Below, in pieces: positions 5,961 to 15,096 of a DNA stretch of 64,000 nt. Source of the DNA: Mycolicibacter terrae. Lineage in GTDB: Bacteria; Actinomycetota; Actinomycetes; Mycobacteriales; Mycobacteriaceae. Location of the stretch: the NCBI RefSeq assembly GCF_010727125.1, contig NZ_AP022564.1:992001-1056000 (forward strand), written 5' to 3'. How positions within the stretch are numbered: position 1 is the stretch's first letter; each line of letters starts with the position of its first letter. The translations under genes were made by a program, and so were the position numbers. A model generated the notes under the pieces. It saw nothing but the letters and a program-made list of their open reading frames with translations. It searched no databases and was not told where the DNA came from.

Positions 5961-8287
5961 CAGCCGCTCCGGTCTTCGTCGGCGGCTTTGCCGATGCGCA
6001 CCACCGAGGTCTTGAACAGTGGCTGCTTGGACACCGGGTCCCAGTCGGTGATCGTCAATTCATTGGCCGCGCGGTGGTGGCCGGCGCCGTCGGCGTCCCA
6101 GTAGCCGTAGTGAAACGGCAGGAATGCCACCCCGTCCCGGATGCCGCCCACCCGGGCGCGAGCCTGCACACAGCCGCGCGGCGAACGGATGACGGCCAGA
6201 TCGCCGTCACGAATCCCGCGTCGGCCGGCGTCGCCGGCCGACAACTCCACCCACACCTGCGGCGCCGCGTCGTTGAGTTGAGGTGCGCGAGCGGTCTTGG
6301 TGCGGGTATGGAAGTGATAGACGGCGCGGCCGGTCGTCAGCCACAGCTCGTCGTCGTCGACGGGATGCTCATGCGGGGTGGTGTGACCGGCGGCCCGCAG
6401 CACCGCCTTGCCGTCCGGGTTCGTTGCGCGATACTGGGCCGGTTCGATCGACCCGCCGGTGACCAGGTCCTTGCCGTAGCTTTCGCAGTAGTCCGGCTTG
6501 CTCCAGAACTCGCCGTCGGCATACAAGCGCTCGGTGCCGTCGGGATGCTCTGCGTTGCACGGCCATTGGATGCCGCTGCCGCCGCGCAGCTTCTCATAGC
6601 TCAACCCGGTGTAGTCGCAGGGGCGGCCCGCACTGCACCGCTGCCAGGCCTCGAACGCCGATTCCGGGTCGCGCCATGAGATCAGCGGGGCGCCGTCGGA
6701 ATCGCGGAAATCCATCCGCTCGGCGTAGTCGCAGAAGATCTCCAGATCGGGGCGGGCCTGACCGGGCGGGTCGACGGCCTTGTCGGAGATGTGCACCGTG
6801 CGGTCGGCATTGGTGAACGTTCCGGTCTTCTCTCCCCACGCCGCGGCCGGCAGCACGACGTCGGCGAGCTCGGCGGTCTCGGTCGCGAAGATGTCCTGCA
6901 CCACCAAAAACAGCCGGGTCTGCCCGAGGATGTGCCGGATGCGGCGCAACTCCGGCAGAGACACCGCCGGATTGGTGGCGCTGACCCAGAGCATCCGCAG
7001 GGTGCCCTGCTCGGCGAAGCGCAACATCTGCATGGCGTGCGTCGGCTCCGAATAGTGCGGGATCTTGGCGATGTCGACGTTCCACAACCGGGCCAACTCG
7101 GCGACGTGGCCGTCATTGCGCCAATTGCGAAAACCGGGCAGGTCACCGTTGGCGCCGCACTCGCGGGTGTTCTGCGCGGTCGGCTGCCCGTTCATCTGCA
7201 GAATGCCGGCACCCGGGCGCCCGAGCATGCCGCGGATCACGTTGAGGTTGTTGACCGCAACCGCCGCCGCAGTGGCCTGATGGGATTGGTAGAAGCCCTG
7301 CAGCACAGTGGAGAGCAGGCGCTGGGCGTGCCCGAGAATCTCCGCGGCGCGCCGCAGGTCGGCGGCCGGGACATCGCAGATCTCGGCCACCCGCTCCGGC
7401 GGGTATTCGGCGACGCACGCCGCCAGCGCGTCGTAGCCGACGGTGTGGGCGGCGATGTAGTCGTGATCCACCCAGTCGTGCGCGATCACCTCGTGCAGCA
7501 GGCCGTTCATCAACGCCAGATTGGTCCCGGGCAGCGGCGCCAGATGCACCGTCGCCTCCTTGGCGACCGGGGTCTCGCGCGGGTCGACGCAGATGATCTG
7601 CGGCGGGTCGGCGCCGGCCAGCCGGTCCAGCATGCGTGACCACAGCACGGTCTGGGTCTCGGCGACGTTGTGGCCGTAGAGCGCGATCACGTCGGCGTGG
7701 TCGACGTCGGTGTAGGAGCCGGGCTGGCCGTCGCAGCCGAACGTCTCCTTCAGCGCCCATTCCGCGGTCGCGGTGCACAGCCGGGTGTTGCCGTCGACGT
7801 GGTTGGTGCCCAGCCCGGCGCGGGCGATCACCCCGAGCGTGTAGTACTCCTCCAGCAGCAGCTGACCGCTGGTGTAGAAGCCGATCGAACCGGGTCCGGC
7901 GTCGCGCAGCAGCGCCTGGGAGGTCGCGACGATCCGATTCATCGCGGTGTCCCAATCGGATTCGACCAGTCGACCGCCCTCGCGCACCAGCGGCACCGTC
8001 AGCCGGTCGGGGGAGTTGTTGGCCTGCCAGCCGAACAGGTCCTTCGGGTCGACCCGTCCGTGGTTGACCCGGTCGGCCCGGCGTCCGCGCACCCCGACGA
8101 TCCGGCCCTCATGGCTGGCGATGTCGAGACCGTCGCCGTTGGAATGCAGCACCGCCGCGGACTGCGACCAGTCCACCTCGTCGGCGTCGACGCCTTCGGC
8201 CAGTTCGGTGTCCACCCGGTCGGGCCACCGCTGCCCTGCGGCATAGGGCGTCCGGGCGCCCCAGGGCTCCGCGATGCGGTCGGTCAT
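5957..8287 (-). CDS. Molybdopterin oxidoreductase (DMSO-reductase superfamily) lacking N-terminal Fe-S cysteines
   Basis: A 776-residue protein of the bis-MGD family related to formate dehydrogenases and assimilatory nitrate reductases. The core domains carry family motifs, among them NGQPTAQNTRE and DVVLPAAAWGEKTGTFTN, and the C-terminal cofactor-binding domain ends near residue 770. C171 in GNTRLCTATA is the probable molybdenum ligand. The stretch where relatives hold a CxxCxxxC [4Fe-4S] motif reads SAAVLHSNGDG, placing A45, H48 and D52 at the three cysteine positions. The fourth ligand position is D80. The enzyme probably has no proximal cluster, or an unusual one. Substrate unknown. The ATG at 8287 starts shortly before the conserved region. 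Confidence 0.88.
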   Translation of the reverse strand: MTDRIAEPWGARTPYAAGQRWPDRVDTELAEGVDADEVDWSQSAAVLHSNGDGLDIASHEGRIVGVRGRRADRVNHGRVDPKDLFGWQANNSPDRLTVPLVREGGRLVESDWDTAMNRIVATSQALLRDAGPGSIGFYTSGQLLLEEYYTLGVIARAGLGTNHVDGNTRLCTATAEWALKETFGCDGQPGSYTDVDHADVIALYGHNVAETQTVLWSRMLDRLAGADPPQIICVDPRETPVAKEATVHLAPLPGTNLALMNGLLHEVIAHDWVDHDYIAAHTVGYDALAACVAEYPPERVAEICDVPAADLRRAAEILGHAQRLLSTVLQGFYQSHQATAAAVAVNNLNVIRGMLGRPGAGILQMNGQPTAQNTRECGANGDLPGFRNWRNDGHVAELARLWNVDIAKIPHYSEPTHAMQMLRFAEQGTLRMLWVSATNPAVSLPELRRIRHILGQTRLFLVVQDIFATETAELADVVLPAAAWGEKTGTFTNADRTVHISDKAVDPPGQARPDLEIFCDYAERMDFRDSDGAPLISWRDPESAFEAWQRCSAGRPCDYTGLSYEKLRGGSGIQWPCNAEHPDGTERLYADGEFWSKPDYCESYGKDLVTGGSIEPAQYRATNPDGKAVLRAAGHTTPHEHPVDDDELWLTTGRAVYHFHTRTKTARAPQLNDAAPQVWVELSAGDAGRRGIRDGDLAVIRSPRGCVQARARVGGIRDGVAFLPFHYGYWDADGAGHHRAANELTITDWDPVSKQPLFKTSVVRIGKAADEDRSGW

Positions 8288-8382
8288 GTAACCGCGGTTA
8301 CCCACTTCTGGGCTCGGGCATGCGCTGGGTAGGGGGCACGCCCACGTGAGCACACCCCGACGGTGGCCACAGGTCGTCGTGG

Positions 8383-8408
8383 GTTTTGCCGCCCGCCGGT
8401 CGGGGTAG
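8383..8408 (+). promoter_or_regulatory. Predicted SigF-type promoter for hemerythrin (leaderless)
   Basis: GTTT at 8383-8386, 16 bases, then GGGTAG at 8403-8408. The start point expected about 7-9 bases later falls on or just before the ATG at 8418, so the mRNA is probably leaderless. Confidence 0.65.
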
Positions 8409-8417
8409 CCCGTAGCC

Positions 8418-8981
8418 ATGGCACAGACGACTTTGCACAACCCGGTCGACGTGGTCGATTTCCTCACCGCGCAGCACGAGCGGATCAAGACGCTCTTCGA
8501 TGAGACGCTGCTGGCTGCCGGCGCCGACCGCGAAGAGTCCTTCGTCCGGCTGCGCCGGCTGCTGGCCGTGCACGAAACCGCCGAGGAGGAGATCGTGCAC
8601 CCGCGGGCCGCCCGCGAGCTCGACAACGGCCGCGAGCTGATCAAGGCCCGGCTGGCCGAGGAGAAGCAGGCCAAGACGGCTCTGAGCGAGCTGGAGAACG
8701 TCGACGTCGATTCGGAGTTCTTCACCGAAAAACTCCGGGAACTGCGCGACGACGTGACCGAGCACGCCGGTCACGAAGAGCGCGACGAATTCGCCGGGTT
8801 GCGAGCCGAACTCGACGACACCGAACTGCAGCTGCTGGAACGTGCGGTCAAACTCGCCGAGTCCATCGCGCCGACCAGGCCGCACCCCGGAGTCGAGGGT
8901 GCACTGGCCAACGCCTTCGTCGGGCCGTTCGCCTCGATGGTGGACCGGGCGCGCGACGCGATCCTGGGGTACGAGTCATGA
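8418..8981 (+). CDS. Hemerythrin HHE-domain protein
   Basis: A 187-residue cytoplasmic protein with the HHE cation-binding domain over about residues 10-150. Iron ligands are visible as the first His-containing helix (TAQHERIKTLFDE), VHETAEEEIVHPRA, and EHAGHEERDEF. Such proteins bind a di-iron centre and act in oxygen, nitric oxide or redox sensing. In mycobacteria several belong to the SigF general stress regulon (established knowledge), which agrees with the promoter seen here. The stop overlaps the ATG of the small membrane protein that follows. Confidence 0.9.
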   Translation: MAQTTLHNPVDVVDFLTAQHERIKTLFDETLLAAGADREESFVRLRRLLAVHETAEEEIVHPRAARELDNGRELIKARLAEEKQAKTALSELENVDVDSEFFTEKLRELRDDVTEHAGHEERDEFAGLRAELDDTELQLLERAVKLAESIAPTRPHPGVEGALANAFVGPFASMVDRARDAILGYES

Positions 8982-9133
8982 TCGGGGTCGGGTTGTTGCT
9001 GCTGATCCTGGGGCTGGTCTTCGGCGTCTACTTCCTGTGGGCGATCGGGATCGTCCTGCTGGTGGTCGGTGCAGTGTTCTGGCTGCTGGGGGCGGTCGGT
9101 CGGCCGGTCGCGGGCAGACGCTACTGGTACTGA
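8978..9133 (+). CDS. 51-residue hydrophobic protein (DUF6131-like), copy 1
   Basis: A very small membrane protein with two hydrophobic helices separated by a short turn. It ends in VGRPVAGRRYWY. It is the same length as, and has the same C-terminal signature as, the gene at 23509-23664, so the two are paralogues. The ATG overlaps the hemerythrin stop (ATGA), which places it in the same presumed SigF operon. Function unknown; widespread in mycobacteria as far as I recall. Confidence 0.75.
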   Translation: MIGVGLLLLILGLVFGVYFLWAIGIVLLVVGAVFWLLGAVGRPVAGRRYWY

Positions 9134-9163
9134 TCCGCCCGCTGTCACGCCTCCGGTCGCCGG

Positions 9164-10216
<1,053 letters not shown>

Positions 10217-10370
10217 TCAGATACCACGGATGGCTGCCCTGCAGTCTGAAGACAGACACCTAACCTTCTTGTCTTAACAAAGTGGGGGGCCGTTGTCCAG
10301 AGACGGGCGCGCGGAGAAAAAATTCGGAAATGCGGTTTGAGCCGGGGTCACGGTGGGCACCTACACCGAC

Positions 10371-11075
10371 ATGTCCGCCCGTGCCTGCCTTTATTCCCTT
10401 GGCTCTCTGGCGATCGCGGCAACCGCTGCCGGTGCCGCAATCCTTTTCGTCCCCGGCGTACCCGCCGCGAGAGCCCAGCCGTGTCCCGATACCGAGTTGG
10501 TGTTCGCGCGCGGAACCGGTGAGCCGGTTGGCGTCGGTCCGACCGGACAGGCGTTCGCCAATGCGCTCAGCGCGCGTCTGGCCCCCAAACCGTTGTCGGT
10601 CTACGCGGTCAACTATCCGGCCATCGACCAGTGGGACACCGGGATCGACGGCGTTCGGGACGCTGGTGCTCACGTGGTCTCCCGGGCAACCACGTGTCCC
10701 AAGACCAAAATGGTGCTGGGCGGCTATTCCCAGGGCGCCGCGGTGATGGGCTTCGTCACCTCGGCGCAGGTGCCCGACGGTGTCGATCCGGCGACGGTGC
10801 CCAAACCGCTGGACCCCGACGTCGCCGAACATGTCGCCGCGGTGGTGTTGTTCGCGATGCCCAACGAGCGGGCGATGAAGTTCCTCAAGGAGCCCACGAT
10901 CGCGATCGGTCCGACCTACCAGGCCAAAACGCTGCAGGTGTGCGCGCCGGAGGACGCGGTCTGCTCTGAGGGACTGAGTTTCGCCGCGCACGACAGCTAC
11001 GCCGGTGACGACGTGACCATGGTCGAACAGGGGGCAGACTTCGCCGCCCGCCGGCTGCAGAGCCGGCTGGGATAG
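10371..11075 (+). CDS. Cutinase-family secreted esterase/lipase
   Basis: A serine hydrolase of about 234 residues. The signal peptide ends in AARAQ, with mature residues starting QPCPDTELVFARGTGE. The catalytic Ser lies in LGGYSQGAAV, the Asp in CAPEDAVC and the His in FAAHDSYAG, with four cysteines placed for the two family disulfides. Mycobacterial cutinase-like proteins hydrolyse lipid esters or phospholipids. The ATG at 10371 is taken; a GTG at 10353 is an alternative that leaves the signal peptide intact. The interval 10106-10352 between this and the antigen 85 gene must carry both promoters; no consensus was clear there. Confidence 0.88.
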   Translation: MSARACLYSLGSLAIAATAAGAAILFVPGVPAARAQPCPDTELVFARGTGEPVGVGPTGQAFANALSARLAPKPLSVYAVNYPAIDQWDTGIDGVRDAGAHVVSRATTCPKTKMVLGGYSQGAAVMGFVTSAQVPDGVDPATVPKPLDPDVAEHVAAVVLFAMPNERAMKFLKEPTIAIGPTYQAKTLQVCAPEDAVCSEGLSFAAHDSYAGDDVTMVEQGADFAARRLQSRLG

Positions 11076-11129
11076 ACACTGGCACTGGTCTTCACCCCGG
11101 AAGTGGCCGACAGACACCTACCAGGCTCG

Positions 11130-11160
11130 GGGCCCGCGATGGAGAGCGAAGCGCGGGCCC
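11130..11160. terminator. Inverted repeat between convergent genes, possible terminator
   Basis: A perfect 9-bp inverted repeat, GGGCCCGCG at 11130-11138 and CGCGGGCCC at 11152-11160, with a 13-nt loop. It lies between the ends of the cutinase-like and STAS genes. There is no T-run, as is common for mycobacterial terminators. Confidence 0.5.
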
Positions 11161-11185
11161 GCGAGCTGGTCGAGGGGCTGAGGGC

Positions 11186-11620
11186 TTAACGGACCTTCCG
11201 CAGCCCCTGCACGCCGGAGAGTGCGTCGGACACCGATGCGCTCGTCGGCAAAGCGTTGGTGGGATCGCAGATTCGTAACAGTCGGGTTACCGCCTGCCCC
11301 GGCACTGTCGTGCAGTAGATGCCGGCGTCGGAGCACCGGCCGGTAGTCGTCGACAACGCCGAAAAGCCGGCGGTGCCAATGAATTCCAGGTCGCTCAGGT
11401 CGAGGACCAACCACTCGCAGTACGCTGCGCACTGCTGTAGGAAACCGGCCAGCTGGTCGGCATTGGAGGCGTCGAGCTCACCATCCACGCTGATCACGGC
11501 CCCCGAACGGCCCCAGCGGGTAACGCAGCGGACGGTGTGGCATTCCCAGGTATCGGATACCGGGACGGAATCTATTCGTTGCGACGGCATCACCGACGCG
11601 GCAATTTTTAAAAGGGACAT
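11186..11620 (-). CDS. STAS-domain protein (anti-sigma factor antagonist type), paralogue 1
   Basis: A 144-residue protein with one STAS domain over about residues 35-130. The phosphorylatable region reads DLSDLEFIGTAGFSAL, with the Ser/Thr that anti-anti-sigma factors use in partner switching represented by T and S around GTAGFS. It is clearly paralogous to 35732-36169: both share CEWL(V/I)LDLS and SRLLRICDP-like segments. Both also share upstream DNA. The start codon follows GGAAGTGATCAA. It likely binds an anti-sigma kinase; which one is unknown. Confidence 0.8.
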   Translation of the reverse strand: MSLLKIAASVMPSQRIDSVPVSDTWECHTVRCVTRWGRSGAVISVDGELDASNADQLAGFLQQCAAYCEWLVLDLSDLEFIGTAGFSALSTTTGRCSDAGIYCTTVPGQAVTRLLRICDPTNALPTSASVSDALSGVQGLRKVR

Positions 11621-11629
11621 TTGATCACT

Positions 11630-11754
11630 TCCATCAGTCGAAACTCGTACTGCTGGATCGCGCCGATGCGAGTTACACCTTTACGGATACGAGACAGGGA
11701 GACAGCCCCCTGGCTTGCGTGAGACGCGTTCTCCGGGTGGCTGTTAACTCAACC
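11630..11754 (-). promoter_or_regulatory. Upstream region shared with the second STAS gene
   Basis: Two blocks are conserved between this upstream region and that of the STAS gene at 35732-36169. One is about 31 bp just upstream of the start (11630-11660, containing TCCATCAGTCGA on the plus strand). The other is a 16-mer at 11739-11754 (GGCTGTTAACTCAACC on the plus strand) that matches 36259-36274 at 15 of 16 positions. No standard sigma consensus was recognised. Confidence 0.55.
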
Positions 11755-11877
11755 TGTCCATGAACCTACGCTGATTTCCGGACATCTGCAACGATTCGGT
11801 AACGGCTGCCCTGGCCCCGCCGGCCCGAGTCCGTCTCACAGCAAACTGCCGCAAACCGTTTCCGGGACCCCTTGAAC

Positions 11878-11902
11878 GTTTAGAGCCGAGCGCCGCGGGT
11901 AA
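11878..11902 (+). promoter_or_regulatory. Predicted SigF-type promoter for the glycosyltransferase pair (leaderless)
   Basis: GTTT at 11878-11881, 15 bases, then GGGTAA at 11897-11902. The ATG at 11912 lies where transcription should start, implying a leaderless mRNA. Confidence 0.68.
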
Positions 11903-11911
11903 CAGGCGATT

Positions 11912-12901
11912 ATGGCGTTTGCGCAGACCATCCCGCGTTCGCTGCTCGTGTGGCATGTGCACGGTTCCTGGATGGACTCCTTCGTTGCCGGCGGGCACCG
12001 CTACCTCGTTCCAGTCAACGCCCCGCACGATCCCGACGGCCGTGGAGTGGGTGTCCGCGAGTGGCCGCGGGCCCGGGAGGTCCCCTACCGCGACCTACCC
12101 GATCACGAAATCGACCTGGTGGTGCTGCAGCGCCCGCACGAGGCGGAGATGGTCGAACGCGTGCTGGGCCGCCGGCCCGGGATCGACCTTCCCGCGGTCT
12201 ACGTGGAGCACAACCCGCCCCGGCCGTTCGCGGTCGAGAGCCGGCACCCGATCGCGGACCGTGACGACATCCCGCTGATCCACGTCACCGCCTTCAACCG
12301 GCTGATGTGGGACAACGGCCGCGCCCCGACCACGGTCATCGACCACGGGATCGCCGACCCGGGACATCTGTATACCGGTGACGTTGCGGCGGCGGGCGCC
12401 CTGATCGACGAACCGGTGCGGCGGTGGCGCGCAGTGGGCGCCGATCTGCTGGGCGCATTCGGGCAGTCCGCGCCGGTCGATGTCTGGGGGATGGGCACCG
12501 AGGACCTCAACGACCCGCCTCACCGGTGTGCCGGTGTCACCGGCCACGGCCACATCCGAACCGGGCCGCTGATGAAGGAGCTGGCCCACCGACGGGTCTA
12601 CCTGCACACCGCGCGCTGGACATCGCTGAGCCTCTCGCTGCTGGAAGCGATGTTCCTGGGAATGCCGGTGGTGGCTGTGGCTTCGACCATGGTGCCGCTG
12701 GTCGTGCCCCCGGAGGCCGGCGTCGTCAGCGCCGACATCGACACCTTACGGGCGGCGCTGGCCGGACTGGTCGCCGACCGCTACCTGGCTGAGGTGGTCG
12801 GCAAGGCGGCCCGTGACTACGCGACGGAACACTTCGGGCTCGAACGATTTCTGTGCGAGTGGGACCGGGTCATCGAGGAGCAGTGCGCGGCGCGGCCGTG
12901 A
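11912..12901 (+). CDS. Glycosyltransferase (GT4-like fold), first of a pair
   Basis: A 329-residue cytoplasmic protein with a GT-B fold. The C-terminal donor domain contains SLSLLEAMFLGMPVVAVA, the position of the GT4 acceptor/donor motif with its conserved Glu. The N-terminal half (VYVEHNPPRPF and HVTAFNRLMWDNG) is more diverged than in canonical GT4 enzymes. Donor and acceptor are unknown. A SigF-like promoter lies directly upstream with no room for a ribosome site, consistent with leaderless translation. It is followed after 19 bp by the second glycosyltransferase, so the two probably act on the same glycan. Confidence 0.78.
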   Translation: MAFAQTIPRSLLVWHVHGSWMDSFVAGGHRYLVPVNAPHDPDGRGVGVREWPRAREVPYRDLPDHEIDLVVLQRPHEAEMVERVLGRRPGIDLPAVYVEHNPPRPFAVESRHPIADRDDIPLIHVTAFNRLMWDNGRAPTTVIDHGIADPGHLYTGDVAAAGALIDEPVRRWRAVGADLLGAFGQSAPVDVWGMGTEDLNDPPHRCAGVTGHGHIRTGPLMKELAHRRVYLHTARWTSLSLSLLEAMFLGMPVVAVASTMVPLVVPPEAGVVSADIDTLRAALAGLVADRYLAEVVGKAARDYATEHFGLERFLCEWDRVIEEQCAARP

Positions 12902-12920
12902 CTGTCGGGAGAGGATCGCG

Positions 12921-14147
12921 ATGAGGATCGCAATGGTTTCCGAACATGCCAGCCCGCTCGCCACGCCCGGCGGACCCGATGCCGGCGGCCAGAACGTCCA
13001 CGTCGCCGAGTTGTCGGCTGCGCTGGCCCGCCGCGGCCACCACGTCGAGGTCTATACCCGCCGCGACGACCCCGACCTGCCCGACCGCGTTGATACCGAG
13101 CAGGGTTACACGGTGGTCCACGTCCCGGCGGGGCCACCACGTCATCTGCCCAAAGACGAACTGCTGCAGTACATGGGGTCGTTCGGGCGCTACCTGGATG
13201 ACCAATGGGACGATGAGCGGCCCGACATCGCGCACGCGCATTTCTGGATGTCGGGGATCGCCACTCAGCTGGCGGCCAAACGCCGCGGGGTGCCGACGGT
13301 TCAGACGTTTCACGCCCTGGGCGTCGTCAAGCAGCGGCACCTGGGACATCGCGACACGAGTCCCGCCGAACGACTGCGGCTGGAGACGCGAGTGGCGCAC
13401 GAGGCGACGTGGGTGACGGCCGGCTGCAGCGACGAGGTGTTCGAGTTGATACGCCTGGGCCGAGACCGGTTGCGGATCTCCGTGGTGCCGTGCGGCGTCG
13501 ACGTGGACAGGTTTGCGCCGCACGGCCCGACAGCTCCCCGGTCGGGACGGCGCCGCATCGTCGCGGTCGGTCGTTTCGTGCCCCACAAGGGATTCGATAC
13601 CGTGATCGAGGCGCTGACCACCGTTCCCACCGCCGAGCTGGTGATCGCCGGCGGGCCCGAACGTGCCGAACTCGATACCGTCCCGGAGGCCTGCCGGCTG
13701 CGGAAACTCGCCGCTGATCTCGGTGTGGCGGACCGGGTTTCGCTGTACGGGTCGGTCGCCCGCGAGGAGGTGCCGGCGTTGCTGCGGTCAGCGGACGTGG
13801 TGACGTGTACCCCATGGTACGAACCGTTCGGGATCGTACCGCTGGAGGCGATGGCCTGCGGGGTGCCGGTGGTGGCATCCGCGGTGGGCGGCATGCTCGA
13901 CACCGTCGTCCACGACCTGACCGGCCTGCTGGTACCCCCGAAGGATCCGCGTGCGTGCGCCAACGCCGTCAACGCCATCCTGCGGGATCGGCGGGCCGCG
14001 TCGGGCTTCGGCGCAGCCGGGAGGGAGCGCGCCCGCTCGCGCTACTCCTGGGAGCGCATCGCGACCGACACGCTGCGGGTCTACGACCGGCTGCTGCCGG
14101 TAACTGCCCCGAGCCGGGGCACCACCCGGACCTCGCGGTCGGGATGA
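12921..14147 (+). CDS. GT4 family glycosyltransferase
   Basis: A 408-residue GT-B enzyme of the MshA/sucrose-phosphate-synthase-like GT4 group. The N-terminus has the glycine-rich acceptor loop GGPDAGGQNVHV; the donor domain begins near IVAVGRFVPHKGF and ends in the E-x7-E motif EPFGIVPLEA that contacts the nucleotide sugar. The reaction is a retaining glycosyl transfer, with an unknown acceptor. The ATG at 12921 follows a GGGAGAGGA ribosome site. Co-transcribed with the gene at 11912. Confidence 0.88.
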   Translation: MRIAMVSEHASPLATPGGPDAGGQNVHVAELSAALARRGHHVEVYTRRDDPDLPDRVDTEQGYTVVHVPAGPPRHLPKDELLQYMGSFGRYLDDQWDDERPDIAHAHFWMSGIATQLAAKRRGVPTVQTFHALGVVKQRHLGHRDTSPAERLRLETRVAHEATWVTAGCSDEVFELIRLGRDRLRISVVPCGVDVDRFAPHGPTAPRSGRRRIVAVGRFVPHKGFDTVIEALTTVPTAELVIAGGPERAELDTVPEACRLRKLAADLGVADRVSLYGSVAREEVPALLRSADVVTCTPWYEPFGIVPLEAMACGVPVVASAVGGMLDTVVHDLTGLLVPPKDPRACANAVNAILRDRRAASGFGAAGRERARSRYSWERIATDTLRVYDRLLPVTAPSRGTTRTSRSG

Positions 14148-14293
14148 CGCTTGGCCAATGTGCAACTCCTGAGTGTTATTTGGTGAATTCTTGGTTCGGG
14201 CTCGATTGCTGAGCGTCGAGCCGAAGTGGTTGTTGTGTGCGAGCGATCGGGGGACGATGAATACATCTGATGGGACCCCGGCGGAGCAAAAAC

Positions 14294-15007
14294 ATGGTGC
14301 TGACCGACCACAACGACCTGATGCGTGATGTGGCGGTCCTGGTTCGCACGCTGGATAAGCGAGCAGAAGTCGACGTCGAGGGGGCGCTGGAGGAGCTGGT
14401 CGCGAACCTGCTCGCTCACATGCCGCTCGCCCAGCACGCGGGCGTCACCCTGACGACGTCGGACGGCGACGTGCAGACGCTCGGGGCGACCGACGCCCAT
14501 CCCGCGGTCCTCGACGACATTCAGCGGCGCCTCCGGGAGGGGCCGTGCCTGAGCGCGGCGTGGAACCATCACCTCGTTCGGCTGGACGACGTCTCCTGCG
14601 AGCAGCGGTGGCCGGCCTTCTGCCGGGAAGTGGCGGCGACGACACCGATCCGGTCCATCCTGGCGTTCGAATTGTTCACCGGTCCGGGAAGCACCGGAGC
14701 CCTGAACTTCTACGCCGAAACCCCCGATGCCTTCGACGACGACGCGGTGGAGCTGGGTTTGACCCTGGCCACCCATGCCGCGCTGGCCTGGCACATGGTG
14801 CGCCGCGACGAGCAGTTCCGCAGCGCGCTGGCCTCCCGCGATGTCATCGGGCAGGCCAAGGGGATGCTCATGGAACGGTTCGGTATCGACGCGTTGCGGG
14901 CCTTCGAACTGCTCAAGCGGCTGTCGCAGAACCTGAACACCCCGCTCGCCGATGTGGCACAGCAGGTGGTGGTCGGCCGGCGGGGCGCCGTCGTCCCACC
15001 GTTGTAA
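14294..15007 (+). CDS. GAF-ANTAR response regulator
   Basis: A 237-residue protein: GAF sensory domain at about 30-165 and a C-terminal ANTAR RNA-binding domain from about 175 (ASRDVIGQAKGMLMERFGID followed by AFELLKRLSQ). ANTAR proteins bind paired stem-loops in nascent RNA and prevent termination. No phosphoreceiver domain is present, so the GAF domain must perceive the signal. The ATG at 14294 has a GGCGGAGC ribosome site; an ATG at 14270 is an alternative. It lies downstream of the glycosyltransferases and convergent with the STAS-HATPase gene. Confidence 0.85.
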   Translation: MVLTDHNDLMRDVAVLVRTLDKRAEVDVEGALEELVANLLAHMPLAQHAGVTLTTSDGDVQTLGATDAHPAVLDDIQRRLREGPCLSAAWNHHLVRLDDVSCEQRWPAFCREVAATTPIRSILAFELFTGPGSTGALNFYAETPDAFDDDAVELGLTLATHAALAWHMVRRDEQFRSALASRDVIGQAKGMLMERFGIDALRAFELLKRLSQNLNTPLADVAQQVVVGRRGAVVPPL

Positions 15008-15096
15008 CCGGAGAAATCGAAGACCGCGGCAGCCCCGCCGGGGAAGCCACCCGCTGGCGAACCCTGTGGGTGCCGGCCGTCGCCGGTCGTGATGAC

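Noticed and set aside
14148..14293. Possible tRNA-like segment (GGTTCGGGCTCG)
   Set aside because: No matching acceptor, D or anticodon arms could be folded around it.
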